The notes below the pieces were generated by a model. It made no database searches and had not been told where the DNA came from. It worked only from the letters and a program-made list of their open reading frames with translations. From Streptomyces sp. NBC_01276 (GTDB lineage Bacteria > Actinomycetota > Actinomycetes > Streptomycetales > Streptomycetaceae), in the NCBI RefSeq assembly GCF_041435355.1, contig NZ_CP108442.1, positions 2,728,001 through 2,792,000 of the forward strand: DNA of 64,000 nt, given 5' to 3'. The position numbers and the translations under genes are program-made. How positions within the stretch are numbered: position 1 is the first letter of the stretch; every line of letters begins with the position of its first letter. Of this stretch, positions 43,843 through 53,134 are shown piece by piece.

Positions 43843-44667
43843 TTGGCCACAGGCACGGAACCACACCGACAGCGGCCCGGCGGGGTCCACGACCCCTCCC
43901 GGGCCGCCATCGCGGCCCGGCACCTGCGCACCGACCGGTGGTGGCTTTCGCCCGCCGGCACCGCGGCGGGGCTGCTCGCCTTCATCGTCTACTCGACCTG
44001 GCGGGCCTTCTCGAACGCCGACTACTACGCGGCCCCGTACGTGTCGCCGTTCTACTCGCCCTGTCTGGCGGAGAACTGCGTCCCGATGCGCGGCGGCCCC
44101 AACCTGGACCTCTTCGGCAGCTGGTGGGGCCTGTCCCCCGCCCTGCTGATCCTGGTCTTCCCGCTCGGCTTCCGGCTGACCTGCTACTACTACCGCAAGG
44201 CGTACTACCGGGGTTTCTGGGCCTCGCCGCCCGCCTGCGCCGTCGCCGAGCCGCACACCTCGTACACGGGCGAGACCCGGTTCCCGCTGATCCTGCAGAA
44301 CGCGCACCGGTACTTCTTCTACTTCGCGGTGCCGGTCGCCGGGATCCTCACGTACGACACCGCGCTGACCTTCCGCGACGGGCACTACGCGTGGGGCCAC
44401 ATGGGCCTGGGAACCCTGCTGTTCCTCGTCAACATCGTGCTGATCTGGGCCTACACGCTCTCCTGCCACTCCTGCCGGCACATCATGGGCGGCCGCCTGA
44501 AGCACTTCTCCAAGCACCCGGTGCGCTACCGCCTCTGGGGCTGGGTGAGCCGGCTCAACACCCGGCACATGCAGCTGGCCTGGGCCTCCCTGATCAGCGT
44601 CGCCCTGTGCGACTTCTACGTGTACCTGCTGGCCAGCGGCACCGTCACCGACCCGAGGATCTTCTGA
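43843..44667 (+). CDS. Succinate dehydrogenase/fumarate reductase membrane subunit
   Basis: 274 residues from a TTG at 43843 with GGAG 7 bases upstream. Five membrane helices (about 38-55, 96-115, 155-172, 186-205 and 245-263) carry histidines 155, 186, 209, 213 and 242, suitable for heme and quinone binding. The layout matches the actinobacterial Sdh1 class (mycobacterial Rv0249c type). It anchors the flavoprotein and Fe-S subunits encoded next, only 1 base away. Confidence 0.82.
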   Translation: MATGTEPHRQRPGGVHDPSRAAIAARHLRTDRWWLSPAGTAAGLLAFIVYSTWRAFSNADYYAAPYVSPFYSPCLAENCVPMRGGPNLDLFGSWWGLSPALLILVFPLGFRLTCYYYRKAYYRGFWASPPACAVAEPHTSYTGETRFPLILQNAHRYFFYFAVPVAGILTYDTALTFRDGHYAWGHMGLGTLLFLVNIVLIWAYTLSCHSCRHIMGGRLKHFSKHPVRYRLWGWVSRLNTRHMQLAWASLISVALCDFYVYLLASGTVTDPRIF

Positions 44668-44668
44668 G

Positions 44669-46573
44669 ATGGCACAGGTGGAACGGCAGCAGTGGGACGT
44701 GGTCGTCGTGGGCGCGGGCGGCGCCGGGCTGCGGGCCGCGATCGAGGCGCGCGAGCGGGGCGCCCGTACGGCCGTGATCTGCAAGTCCCTGTTCGGCAAG
44801 GCCCACACGGTGATGGCGGAGGGCGGGATCGCCGCCTCCATGGGCAACGTCAACGACCACGACAACTGGCAGGTGCACTTCCGCGACACGATGCGCGGCG
44901 GCAAGTTCCTCAACCAGTGGCGGATGGCCGAACTGCACGCGAAGGAGGCCCCCGACCGGGTCTGGGAGCTGGAGACCTGGGGCGCGCTGTTCGACCGCAC
45001 GCCCGACGGCAGGATCTCCCAGCGCAACTTCGGCGGCCACGAGTACCCGCGCCTCGCGCACGTCGGCGACCGGACGGGCCTGGAGCTGATCCGCACCCTC
45101 CAGCAGAAGATCGTCCAGCTGCAGCAGGAGGACTTCAAGGAGTACGGGGACCACGAGGCCCGCCTCAAGGTGTTCCAGGAGTGCACGGTCACCCGGGTGC
45201 TGAAGGAGGGGCGGAGGGTCTCGGGGACCTTCTGCTACGAGCGCGAGAGCGGGCGGTTCTTCGTACTGGAGGCCCCGGCGGTGGTCCTGGCCACCGGCGG
45301 GATCGGGAAGTCGTTCAAGACCACCTCCAACTCCTGGGAGTACACGGGCGACGGCCACGCGCTGGCGCTGCTCGCCGGGGCCCCGCTGCTGAACATGGAG
45401 TTCGTGCAGTTCCACCCCACGGGCATGGTCTGGCCGCCTTCGGTGAAGGGGATCCTCGTCACCGAGTCCGTCCGCGGCGACGGCGGGGTGCTGCGCAACT
45501 CCGAGGGCAGGCGGTTCATGTTCGACTACGTCCCCGACGTGTTCAAGGAGAAGTACGCCGAGTCGGAGGAGGAGGGCGACCGCTGGTACGAGGACCCGGA
45601 CCACAACCGGCGTCCGCCCGAGCTGCTGCCCCGCGACGAGGTGGCGCGGGCCATCAACTCCGAGGTGAAGGCGGGCCGCGGCTCCCCGCACGGCGGGGTC
45701 TTCCTCGACGTGTCGACCCGGATGCCGGCCGAGAGGATCAAGCGGCGGCTGCCGTCCATGTACCACCAGTTCAAGGAGCTGGCGGACGTGGACATCACCG
45801 CCGAGCCGATGGAGGTCGGCCCGACCTGCCACTACGTGATGGGCGGGATCGCCGTCGACTCGGACACCGCCGCCACCGTCGGCGTACCGGGGCTGTTCGC
45901 GGCCGGCGAGGTGGCCGGCGGCATGCACGGCTCGAACCGGCTCGGCGGCAACTCCCTGTCCGACCTGCTGGTCTTCGGCCGCCGGGCGGGACTGCACGCG
46001 GCCGGGCACGCCGCGGCCGCCGACGGGGCGCGGCCGGCGGTCTCCCAGGAGCAGATCGACGCGGCGGCCGCCGAAGCGCTGGCCCCCTTCCACGCGGCGG
46101 AGGGCGCCGAGAACCCGTACACGCTCCACCAGGAGCTGCAGACGACCATGAACGACCTGGTCGGCATCATCCGCCGGGAGGCCGAGATGGCCGAGGCCCT
46201 GGAGCGGCTCGCCGCGCTGCGCGTGCGGGCCGCCCGTGCCGGGGTCGAGGGGCACCGGCAGTTCAACCCGGGCTGGCACCTGGCACTGGACCTGCGCAAC
46301 ATGCTGCTGGTCAGCGAGTGCGTGGCCCGCGCCGCCCTGGAGCGCACGGAGAGCCGGGGCGGGCACACCCGGGAGGACCGCCCCGCGATGGAGCGGGAGT
46401 GGCGTCCGGTCAACCTGCTGTGCCGGCCGGCGGATCCGCCTCCCGCCGATCCGGCCGCCGACCGGATCGTCCTCACCCGCACCCGGACCGAGCCCATCCG
46501 CCCGGACCTGCTCGCCCTGTTCGAGAAGGAAGAGCTGGCCAAGTACCTCGCCGAAGAGGAGCTCTGCGAATGA
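44669..46573 (+). CDS. sdhA: Succinate dehydrogenase/fumarate reductase flavoprotein subunit
   Basis: 634 residues. FAD-binding VVVVGAGGAGLRAAIEA at the N-terminus; FAD-linkage region FGKAHTVMAEGGIAA; active-site FVQFHPTG and HYVMGGIAVD; GSNRLGGNSLSDLLVFGRRAG. It oxidises succinate or reduces fumarate in the menaquinone-linked respiratory chain. Its stop overlaps the Fe-S subunit start (ATGA). The His that would covalently bind FAD in the classical enzyme is in the AHTVMAEGG motif, so covalent linkage is possible. Confidence 0.93.
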   Translation: MAQVERQQWDVVVVGAGGAGLRAAIEARERGARTAVICKSLFGKAHTVMAEGGIAASMGNVNDHDNWQVHFRDTMRGGKFLNQWRMAELHAKEAPDRVWELETWGALFDRTPDGRISQRNFGGHEYPRLAHVGDRTGLELIRTLQQKIVQLQQEDFKEYGDHEARLKVFQECTVTRVLKEGRRVSGTFCYERESGRFFVLEAPAVVLATGGIGKSFKTTSNSWEYTGDGHALALLAGAPLLNMEFVQFHPTGMVWPPSVKGILVTESVRGDGGVLRNSEGRRFMFDYVPDVFKEKYAESEEEGDRWYEDPDHNRRPPELLPRDEVARAINSEVKAGRGSPHGGVFLDVSTRMPAERIKRRLPSMYHQFKELADVDITAEPMEVGPTCHYVMGGIAVDSDTAATVGVPGLFAAGEVAGGMHGSNRLGGNSLSDLLVFGRRAGLHAAGHAAAADGARPAVSQEQIDAAAAEALAPFHAAEGAENPYTLHQELQTTMNDLVGIIRREAEMAEALERLAALRVRAARAGVEGHRQFNPGWHLALDLRNMLLVSECVARAALERTESRGGHTREDRPAMEREWRPVNLLCRPADPPPADPAADRIVLTRTRTEPIRPDLLALFEKEELAKYLAEEELCE

Positions 46574-47352
46574 CTGCCTACGACGCACGCTTCCGGGTCT
46601 GGCGGGGTGACGCGGAGGGCGGATCGCTCAGGGACTTCACCGTCGAGGTGCACGACGGTGAGGTGGTCCTGGACATCGTCCACCGGATCCAGGCGACACA
46701 GGCGTCCGGCCTCGCGGTGCGCTGGAACTGCAAGGCGGGCAAGTGCGGTTCGTGCAGCGCGGAGGTCAACGGGCGTCCCCGGCTGATGTGCATGACGCGG
46801 ATGTCCGTCTTCGCGCGGGACGAGACGGTCACGATCACCCCGCTGCGCGCCTTCCCGGTGGTCCGGGACCTGGTCACGGACGTGTCCTTCAACTACGCCA
46901 AGGCGCGCGAGGTCCCGGCCTTCGTGCCGCCGGAGGGGGTCGCGGCGGGCGCGTACCGGATGCAGCAGGTGGACGTGGAGCGCTCGCAGGAGTTCCGCAA
47001 GTGCATCGAGTGCTTCCTGTGCCAGGACACCTGTCACGTGGTGCGCGACCACGAGGAGAACAAGGCGGCCTTCGCCGGGCCGCGCTTCCTGATGCGGGTC
47101 GCCGAGCTCGACATGCACCCGCTGGACGCGGCCGCCGAGGCGGGCCTGGACCGCAAGCGCACGGCCCAGGAGGAGCACGGGCTGGGCTACTGCAACATCA
47201 CCAAGTGCTGCACGGAGGTCTGCCCCGAGGGCATCAAGATCACCGACAACGCCCTGATCCCGCTGAAGGAGCGGGCCGTGGACCGCAAGTACGACCCTCT
47301 GGTGTGGCTGGGGAGCAGGATCCGCCGCCGTTCGGATTCCGACCCCCGGTAG
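46570..47352 (+). CDS. sdhB: Succinate dehydrogenase/fumarate reductase iron-sulfur subunit
   Basis: 260 residues. [2Fe-2S] ligands in CKAGKCGSCSAEVNGRPRLMC, and ferredoxin-like clusters in CIECFLCQDTC and CNITKCCTEVCPEG. It passes electrons from the flavoprotein to quinone. The ATG overlaps the flavoprotein stop. It is the last gene of the operon; the kinase gene starts 67 bases later. Confidence 0.93.
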   Translation: MTAYDARFRVWRGDAEGGSLRDFTVEVHDGEVVLDIVHRIQATQASGLAVRWNCKAGKCGSCSAEVNGRPRLMCMTRMSVFARDETVTITPLRAFPVVRDLVTDVSFNYAKAREVPAFVPPEGVAAGAYRMQQVDVERSQEFRKCIECFLCQDTCHVVRDHEENKAAFAGPRFLMRVAELDMHPLDAAAEAGLDRKRTAQEEHGLGYCNITKCCTEVCPEGIKITDNALIPLKERAVDRKYDPLVWLGSRIRRRSDSDPR

Positions 47353-47419
47353 TTCACTTCGCGGTTGCACAATGCCCCCTGGGTGAGCGTCGGATGACGT
47401 GACGTCAGGGGGCTGTGCG

Positions 47420-50400
47420 GTGCGGGTGGGGGATCGACTGGCGGACCGGTACCGGCTGGACCGGCGGCTCGGCGCGGGGGGCATGGGCGAGGTGTGGCGC
47501 GGCCACGACCTGGAGCTCGACCGTGCGGTGGCCGTGAAGGTGCTGCTGGAGGCCGCGACGAACGAGGAGCTGATCGCCCGGTTCCGGCGGGAGGCCACCA
47601 TCGGGGCGCGCCTGCAGCATCCGGGCATCACGGTGGTGCACGACGTGGGCCGGCACGAGGGCCGGCTGTTCATCGTGATGGAGCTGCTGTCCGGCGAGGA
47701 CCTGGGGGCGGTGCTGGCCCGGGAGCGGGGCGGGCTGCCGGCCGCCGTCGCGGTGGACCTGGCGGCGCAGACCGCCGAGGCGCTGGCCGCCGCGCACGAA
47801 CGGGCGGTGGTCCACCGGGACCTGAAGCCGGGGAACCTCTTCCTGCTGCCGGGCGGCCGGCTCAAGATCTGCGACTTCGGCATCGCGCACTCCGCGGACG
47901 CGACGGCGGGCTGGACGGTCACGGGGCGGATCTTCGGCACGCCGCCGTACATGGCGCCCGAGCAGTGGCGGGGCGAGCACGTGGACGCCCGCTGCGACCT
48001 GTACGCGCTGGGGTGCGTGCTGTACGCACTGCTGAGCGGGGAGCCGCCGTTCGGATCGGCCGAGCCGATGTACGTCCTGATGCGGCGGCACGTGGAGGAC
48101 GCCCCGCTGTCGCTGCGCGAGGCCGGGGCGGCGGTGAGCCGGGAGCTGGACCGGCTGGTGCTGGGGCTGCTGGCGAAGGCGCCGGCGGACCGGCCGGAGT
48201 CGGCGGAGGCGGTGGCGAAGGCGCTGCGGGGCCTGCCGGTGGCGGAGCCGGTGCCGGCCGCGGTGGGGGGCGGGGCCGGGGGCCCGGTCGCCGTCCGGGA
48301 CACCGTGGCGGGCACGGCGGCCGGAATCGATTCCGGGACGCGGACCGGGACGCGGACCGGGACGCGGGCACCGGCCCCGGGCGAAGGCCGCGCCGAGGTG
48401 CCGGCCGGGGCTCCGGCCACGGCCGGCGGCGGGCCGGAGTCCGGAGGCAGACCGGACGCGGACGGGACCGCCGAGGTGCCGGAGGCCGCGGACGGGCCGG
48501 GGCAGGACGGGACCGCCCTCGTACCGGACACCGCGGACGGGCCGGGGCAGGACGGGACCGCCGACGTAGCGCAGACCCTGGACGGGCCGGAAGCGGGCGG
48601 GGCCGGGCCCGAGCCGGACGGGGACGGGGACGGGGACGGGGACGCGGGGCTGCCGGAGGCCGTGCGGGAGGTCGTACGGGAACTGCTGCTGGAGGCGGAG
48701 GAGACGCTGGTCTCCCTGCCGCCGGGCGCCGGTGACGTCCGCACCGAGGGGCTCGCCCTCGCGGCGGAGGCCGCGGCCCGCTTCGACGCGGGCCTGGCGA
48801 GCCGGCTGCTGAACGACGCCGAGCTCTGGGCGTGGACCGACGGGGACGGCGACGGCGCCCGCGTCGCCGCCCTGCTGACCGGGCTGGCCCGGCGGATCTC
48901 CCGGGACGCCCCCCGCCGCACCGAACGGGTGCTGACCGACGCGCAGCAGGCGTTGTTCACGGTGTCCGGACCCGCCCGCGCGGCCCGGCTGCGCAAGGTG
49001 GCGGAGGAGCTCGCGGCGGTGGCCCCGGAGCGCGGTGTCCGGCTGGCCGAGCGGCACTTCGCGGGGAGCTCCGCCGAGGAGGCCGTACTGGCCCGCGCGG
49101 TCCTCGCGAGCGCCCCCACCGATCCCGCCCGCGCCGAGCGCTACCTGGCCCGGATCAGGAGCGCCGCGGTCCGCGCGGCCACCGAGTCGAAGTCCGTCAC
49201 GGCCGTGGCCCGGCACGACCTGGCCGCCGCGCTGCGCCTGGCAGGCCGGGTCCCGGCGGGCGGGGCCCGGGTGCGGGCACTGTGCCGGGTGGCCGGCGAG
49301 CGCTCCGCCGTCGGGGACCGGGCGGGCGCGGCCGAGGCCCTCGGCGCGGCGGAGCGGACCCTCGCGGAGCTGGTGGCGGGCCGCGCGGACCGGCTGCGCG
49401 GGCAGGCCCCGCGGCACACCGTCGAGGGTGGCGCCGCGCGGCTGCGCGAGCGGGCGGACGCCCCGCGCCGGCCGGACCTCCCCGACACCGGCGACGAGGA
49501 GGTGGACACGGCCCGCGCGGCCCTGGAGGCCGCCCGGGAGCTGAACGGCCGGGGCCGGGGCTCCGTGCTCCGCCCGGCCGGCGCCCGGGAGCGGGCGGCC
49601 GCCGCGCGCGGGCTGGCCGGGGCCGCCGAGCGGGGGCGGGAGCTGGCCTGGATCGCCAGGGACTGCACGGCGGGCGCGCCCTGGCTGGCCGGGGCCGCGT
49701 CCGATCCCGGTACCCCGCCGCCGCACGGGGTGGCGGTGACCCTGAGCCCGGAGTCCCGGCTGCCGGTACGGCCCTCGCGGCCGGCCGGACCCGGCACGGA
49801 GCGGTGGCGGTCGGGGGTCCGCCCGGAGTCGGTGCACGCGGCCGGGGACGCCGTGGTGTGGACGGCGGGCGCCGAGGTGGGTGTCGTGGGGGCGGCGACC
49901 GGGGCGGCGCGCTGGACGGCCTGGTCCGACGAGGGGGTCGCGGCGCCGCCGCTGCCGGAGCCGGAGCGGGTGTGGTGCGCGGCCGACGCGGACAGCGTGT
50001 GCGTGGTGGTGGAGTCGGGTGGCGGGCCGTGGGGGCGGCTCGTGGTGCGGGAGCCCTCGGACGGGCGGGTGCGCTGGTGGCGGGAGCTGGACCGGGCCCG
50101 CCCGGGTGCGCCCCTCACCCTGACGGGAGGCCTGGTGCTGTGGGCGTCGGAGGGTGCGCTGACCGCGCTGGACAAGGCGAGCGGTGAGCCGGCCTGGCGG
50201 CATCCGCTGGCGGGCGACGGCCCGCGCACGGTGACGGTGGCGGGCGAGTGCCTGGTCCTCGGCGACGGCCGGCAGCTGCGGGCGCTGCACCTGCCGAGCG
50301 GGGTGCCCCTGTGGTCCTGGCCCCGCGGGTACGGGTCCGGGGGCGGGGGCCGGGCGGTGCCGGACGTACCGGCGGGGGCGGTGCCCGTGCTGGACGGGGG

Positions 50401-50845
50401 TGTCGTGCGCGCCCTGGACCGGCGCAAGGGGTACGAGCTGTGGCGCTTCGACCCGGGCACGCCGACGGCCCGGCTGCTGTCCGCGGACGGGGTGGTGTAC
50501 GTGGCCGCCCACCGTGCGGAGCAGGGCTGGGACGTGGTGTTCGCGCTGGACGCGGAGACGGGCGCGGTGCGCTGGCAGCGGCCGGTGACCCGGCACGACG
50601 GGCCCGGCTGCGCGCTCGAACTGCTCGGCGTGCGGCGGGGCGTGCTCCACGTGAGGTCGCTGCGCGGCGGACGCCGCGGCCTGCTGGGCCGTACGGCGCC
50701 GCCGTTCGTGACGGGTCTGGACCTGGACGGGGGGAAGCCCTGCTGGCAGTGGGACCACACCGCGCTCGCCGGCCGTCGGCCGGCCCTGACCCCCGACACG
50801 CTGGCCCTCCCCCTCCCGGAGTTGACGGGCGTCGCCCTCCCGTAG
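47420..50845 (+). CDS. Ser/Thr protein kinase with C-terminal PQQ beta-propeller
   Basis: 1141 residues from GTG 47420, which has AGGGGG 8 bases upstream; GTG 47399 in the same frame lacks a site. The kinase domain (~1-265) has GAGGMGEVW (19-27), Lys40, VVHRDLKPGN, CDFGIA and a complete activation segment. An acidic, repetitive linker (~280-410) and an Ala-rich helical region (~420-770) lead to a PQQ/WD-like propeller (~790-1130). No membrane helix is visible, so it is cytoplasmic, unlike PknB/PknD. The gene begins a likely operon with the TPM and PspA genes. Confidence 0.88.
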   Translation: MRVGDRLADRYRLDRRLGAGGMGEVWRGHDLELDRAVAVKVLLEAATNEELIARFRREATIGARLQHPGITVVHDVGRHEGRLFIVMELLSGEDLGAVLARERGGLPAAVAVDLAAQTAEALAAAHERAVVHRDLKPGNLFLLPGGRLKICDFGIAHSADATAGWTVTGRIFGTPPYMAPEQWRGEHVDARCDLYALGCVLYALLSGEPPFGSAEPMYVLMRRHVEDAPLSLREAGAAVSRELDRLVLGLLAKAPADRPESAEAVAKALRGLPVAEPVPAAVGGGAGGPVAVRDTVAGTAAGIDSGTRTGTRTGTRAPAPGEGRAEVPAGAPATAGGGPESGGRPDADGTAEVPEAADGPGQDGTALVPDTADGPGQDGTADVAQTLDGPEAGGAGPEPDGDGDGDGDAGLPEAVREVVRELLLEAEETLVSLPPGAGDVRTEGLALAAEAAARFDAGLASRLLNDAELWAWTDGDGDGARVAALLTGLARRISRDAPRRTERVLTDAQQALFTVSGPARAARLRKVAEELAAVAPERGVRLAERHFAGSSAEEAVLARAVLASAPTDPARAERYLARIRSAAVRAATESKSVTAVARHDLAAALRLAGRVPAGGARVRALCRVAGERSAVGDRAGAAEALGAAERTLAELVAGRADRLRGQAPRHTVEGGAARLRERADAPRRPDLPDTGDEEVDTARAALEAARELNGRGRGSVLRPAGARERAAAARGLAGAAERGRELAWIARDCTAGAPWLAGAASDPGTPPPHGVAVTLSPESRLPVRPSRPAGPGTERWRSGVRPESVHAAGDAVVWTAGAEVGVVGAATGAARWTAWSDEGVAAPPLPEPERVWCAADADSVCVVVESGGGPWGRLVVREPSDGRVRWWRELDRARPGAPLTLTGGLVLWASEGALTALDKASGEPAWRHPLAGDGPRTVTVAGECLVLGDGRQLRALHLPSGVPLWSWPRGYGSGGGGRAVPDVPAGAVPVLDGGVVRALDRRKGYELWRFDPGTPTARLLSADGVVYVAAHRAEQGWDVVFALDAETGAVRWQRPVTRHDGPGCALELLGVRRGVLHVRSLRGGRRGLLGRTAPPFVTGLDLDGGKPCWQWDHTALAGRRPALTPDTLALPLPELTGVALP

Positions 50846-50888
50846 GCTCCGGGTGCGTGGGTACGCAAGCCCCCATACCCTCCCAAAT

Positions 50889-52988
50889 GTGACTGCGTCG
50901 AGAACACGGGCAACCGCCGGGATATCCGTACGGACCGGGCTGGCCCTCGCGGCCGCGCTGCTGGCGTTCGGCGGGTGGGGGGTCGCCGGGGCGCCGCCCG
51001 CCCGGGCCGAGGATCCCGTCACCCTGTCCGCGCAGGGGCAGATCACCGACCGCGTGGGGGCGCTGGGCGACCGGAAGCCCGCCGTCGCGGCGGCGCTGGA
51101 CAGGCTGTACGCCGACCACCGGATCCAGCTGTTCGTCACGTACGTGCACGACTTCTCCGGCCGTTCCGCGCAGAGCTGGGCGGACGCCACCGCGCAGAAG
51201 AACGGCCTCGGCCGGAACGACGTGCTGCTGGCGGTGGCGACGGGCGCCCGCCAGTACGCCTATTCGGCCGATGTGGACTCCGGTTTCACGCCGGAGCAGC
51301 TCGCGACGGTCGCCCGCACCGCCATCGAGCCGGCCCTGAGGCAGAACGACTGGGCGGGCGCGGCCATCGGTGCCGCCAACGGCTACGGCGCGGTGCTCGG
51401 CGGGCAGCCCGTCCCGGTGCCGACGATCACGCCCGGCGAGCCCGACCCCGGCGGCGGGCAGAGCGGCGGGAGCGGGGCCGGGGACTTCGTGCTGCCGGTG
51501 GTCGTCGTCGGCGCGGCCGGGGCCCTGGGGGTGTACGCGTACACGCGCCGCAAGCGCGGCGGGGGCGGCGGCCGCGGTACGACGACGGCCCATCCGGGCT
51601 GGGACGGCGCCAGGGCGGAGCCGACGCCGCTGCCGGAGCTGGACGGCCGGGCCAAGGCGCTGCTGGTGGAGACCGATGACGCGGTCCGCACCAGCACCGA
51701 GGAACTGGGTTTCGCCACGGCCCAGTTCGGCGAGGAGGCGGTGGCGGCCTTCACCGGGGCCGTCGAGTACGCCAAGGACGAGCTGACCCACGCCTTCCGG
51801 CTGCGCCAGCAGCTGGACGACGCCTACCCGGAGGACGACGCCACGCGGCGGCGGATGCTGGAGGAGATCGTGGCGCGCTGCACGGAGGCGAACCGGCGGC
51901 TCGACGCGGAGTCGGCGGACTTCGACCGCCTGCGGGACCTGGAGAGGAACGCCCCGCAGGCCCTGGCCGCGGTGGAGGCGCGGTTCGGCGCGCTGAGCGG
52001 GCGGACGACGATCGCCGAGGCGACCCTGACGGCGCTGGCGGGCCGCTACGCGGACTCGGCGTCGGCGCCGGTCGCCTCCAACGCCGCGCAGGCCGAGGAC
52101 CGGCTGCTGTTCGCGACCACCCGTCTCGGCGAGGCGCGGACGGCGGTCGGCGCCGGGGACAACGGCAGGGCGGCCGTGCACGTGCGGGCGGCGGAGGGCG
52201 CGGTGGACCAGGCGGCGACCCTGGTGGACGCGGTCGAGCGGCGGGCCCGGGAGCTGGCGGAGGCGGCCGGGAAAATGCCGGGCGCCCTGACCGAGACGGA
52301 GGGCGACCTGGCCGACGCCCGCGGGCTGCTCACGGGTACCGCGGAGGGTTCCTCCACCGGCGACCTGCGGGGCCGGATCGGCCGGGCCGAGTCCGTCCTG
52401 GCCGACGTGCGCCGGGAGGAGGCGGCCGGCCGCTACGACCCGATCGACGCCCTGCGCCGGATCGAGGAGGCCGACGCCGCCCTGGACGAGGCGCTGGCCG
52501 GGGCGCGCGAGCGGGAGGGCGGGCGGCAGCGGGCGGCGGCCCTGCTGGACCAGGCCCTGCTGTCGGCCCGCAGTGCGATCGGCGCGGCGACGGACTACGT
52601 CACCACCAGCCGGGGCGCGGTCGGCAGCCAGGCCCGCACCCGGCTGGCGGAGGCGCAGCGGCACCTGGAGCGGTCGGCGTCCCTGGCCGGCCAGGACCCG
52701 GCGGGCGCCCTCGCGGAGGCGCAGCAGGCGGACTCCATGGCGCGGCAGGCGCAGCAGCTGGCGGAGCAGGACGTACGGGCCTACCAGGACCCGTACGCCG
52801 GTCGGCGCTCCGGCGGCGGGCGGGGCGGGGCGGTGCTCGGCGGGATCATCCTCGGCGAGATCCTGCGCGGCGGCGGGGGCTTCGGGGGCGGGCGGGGCGG
52901 CGGTTTCGGCGGGGGCGGCGGCAGCGGCCCGGGGTCGTTCGGCGGGGGCGGCACCCGGGGCCGGATGGGCGGTGGCGGCCGCTTCTGA
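50889..52988 (+). CDS. TPM-domain membrane protein with coiled coils and Gly-rich tail
   Basis: 699 residues from GTG 50889, 43 bases after the kinase gene. Signal peptide (to about residue 38, ending PARA), an outside TPM domain (~45-185, with RNDVLLAVATGARQYAYSAD), one membrane helix (~205-222), then a long cytoplasmic coiled-coil region and a C-terminal Gly-rich tail ending GGGGRF. TPM proteins include photosystem II repair factors and partners of PspA-like systems. The GRRSGGGRGG...GGFGGG tail resembles the RGG/SWISS-type tails that bind membranes or PspA in related systems. Confidence 0.85.
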   Translation: MTASRTRATAGISVRTGLALAAALLAFGGWGVAGAPPARAEDPVTLSAQGQITDRVGALGDRKPAVAAALDRLYADHRIQLFVTYVHDFSGRSAQSWADATAQKNGLGRNDVLLAVATGARQYAYSADVDSGFTPEQLATVARTAIEPALRQNDWAGAAIGAANGYGAVLGGQPVPVPTITPGEPDPGGGQSGGSGAGDFVLPVVVVGAAGALGVYAYTRRKRGGGGGRGTTTAHPGWDGARAEPTPLPELDGRAKALLVETDDAVRTSTEELGFATAQFGEEAVAAFTGAVEYAKDELTHAFRLRQQLDDAYPEDDATRRRMLEEIVARCTEANRRLDAESADFDRLRDLERNAPQALAAVEARFGALSGRTTIAEATLTALAGRYADSASAPVASNAAQAEDRLLFATTRLGEARTAVGAGDNGRAAVHVRAAEGAVDQAATLVDAVERRARELAEAAGKMPGALTETEGDLADARGLLTGTAEGSSTGDLRGRIGRAESVLADVRREEAAGRYDPIDALRRIEEADAALDEALAGAREREGGRQRAAALLDQALLSARSAIGAATDYVTTSRGAVGSQARTRLAEAQRHLERSASLAGQDPAGALAEAQQADSMARQAQQLAEQDVRAYQDPYAGRRSGGGRGGAVLGGIILGEILRGGGGFGGGRGGGFGGGGGSGPGSFGGGGTRGRMGGGGRF

Positions 52989-53021
52989 AGCCGCGCGGCG
53001 GCGCAGGACCCAGGACACAGA

Positions 53022-53081
53022 CCCCACGGCCCCCCCACGGCCCCCACGGACCCCACGGCCCCCGGATCCCACGGACCCACG
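53022..53081. repeat. CCCACGG heptamer array before pspA
   Basis: Six copies of CCCACGG with short C-rich spacers in the 146-base gap between the TPM and pspA genes. The sense strand is strongly C-rich. Confidence 0.8.
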
Positions 53082-53134
53082 GCCCCCACAGGCCCCGCAC
53101 GGAGCCGCACGGACCCCGTCAGGAGAGACCCGTC

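Noticed and set aside
45832..49119. Very long minus-strand frame (1095 codons) over sdhA, sdhB and the kinase gene
   Set aside because: Antisense shadow: Ser/Arg/Pro-rich, no domain, and the opposite strand has three unambiguous genes.
50115..53072. Minus-strand frame of 985 codons over kinase/TPM genes
   Set aside because: Antisense to clear PQQ and TPM coding sequence; low-complexity translation.
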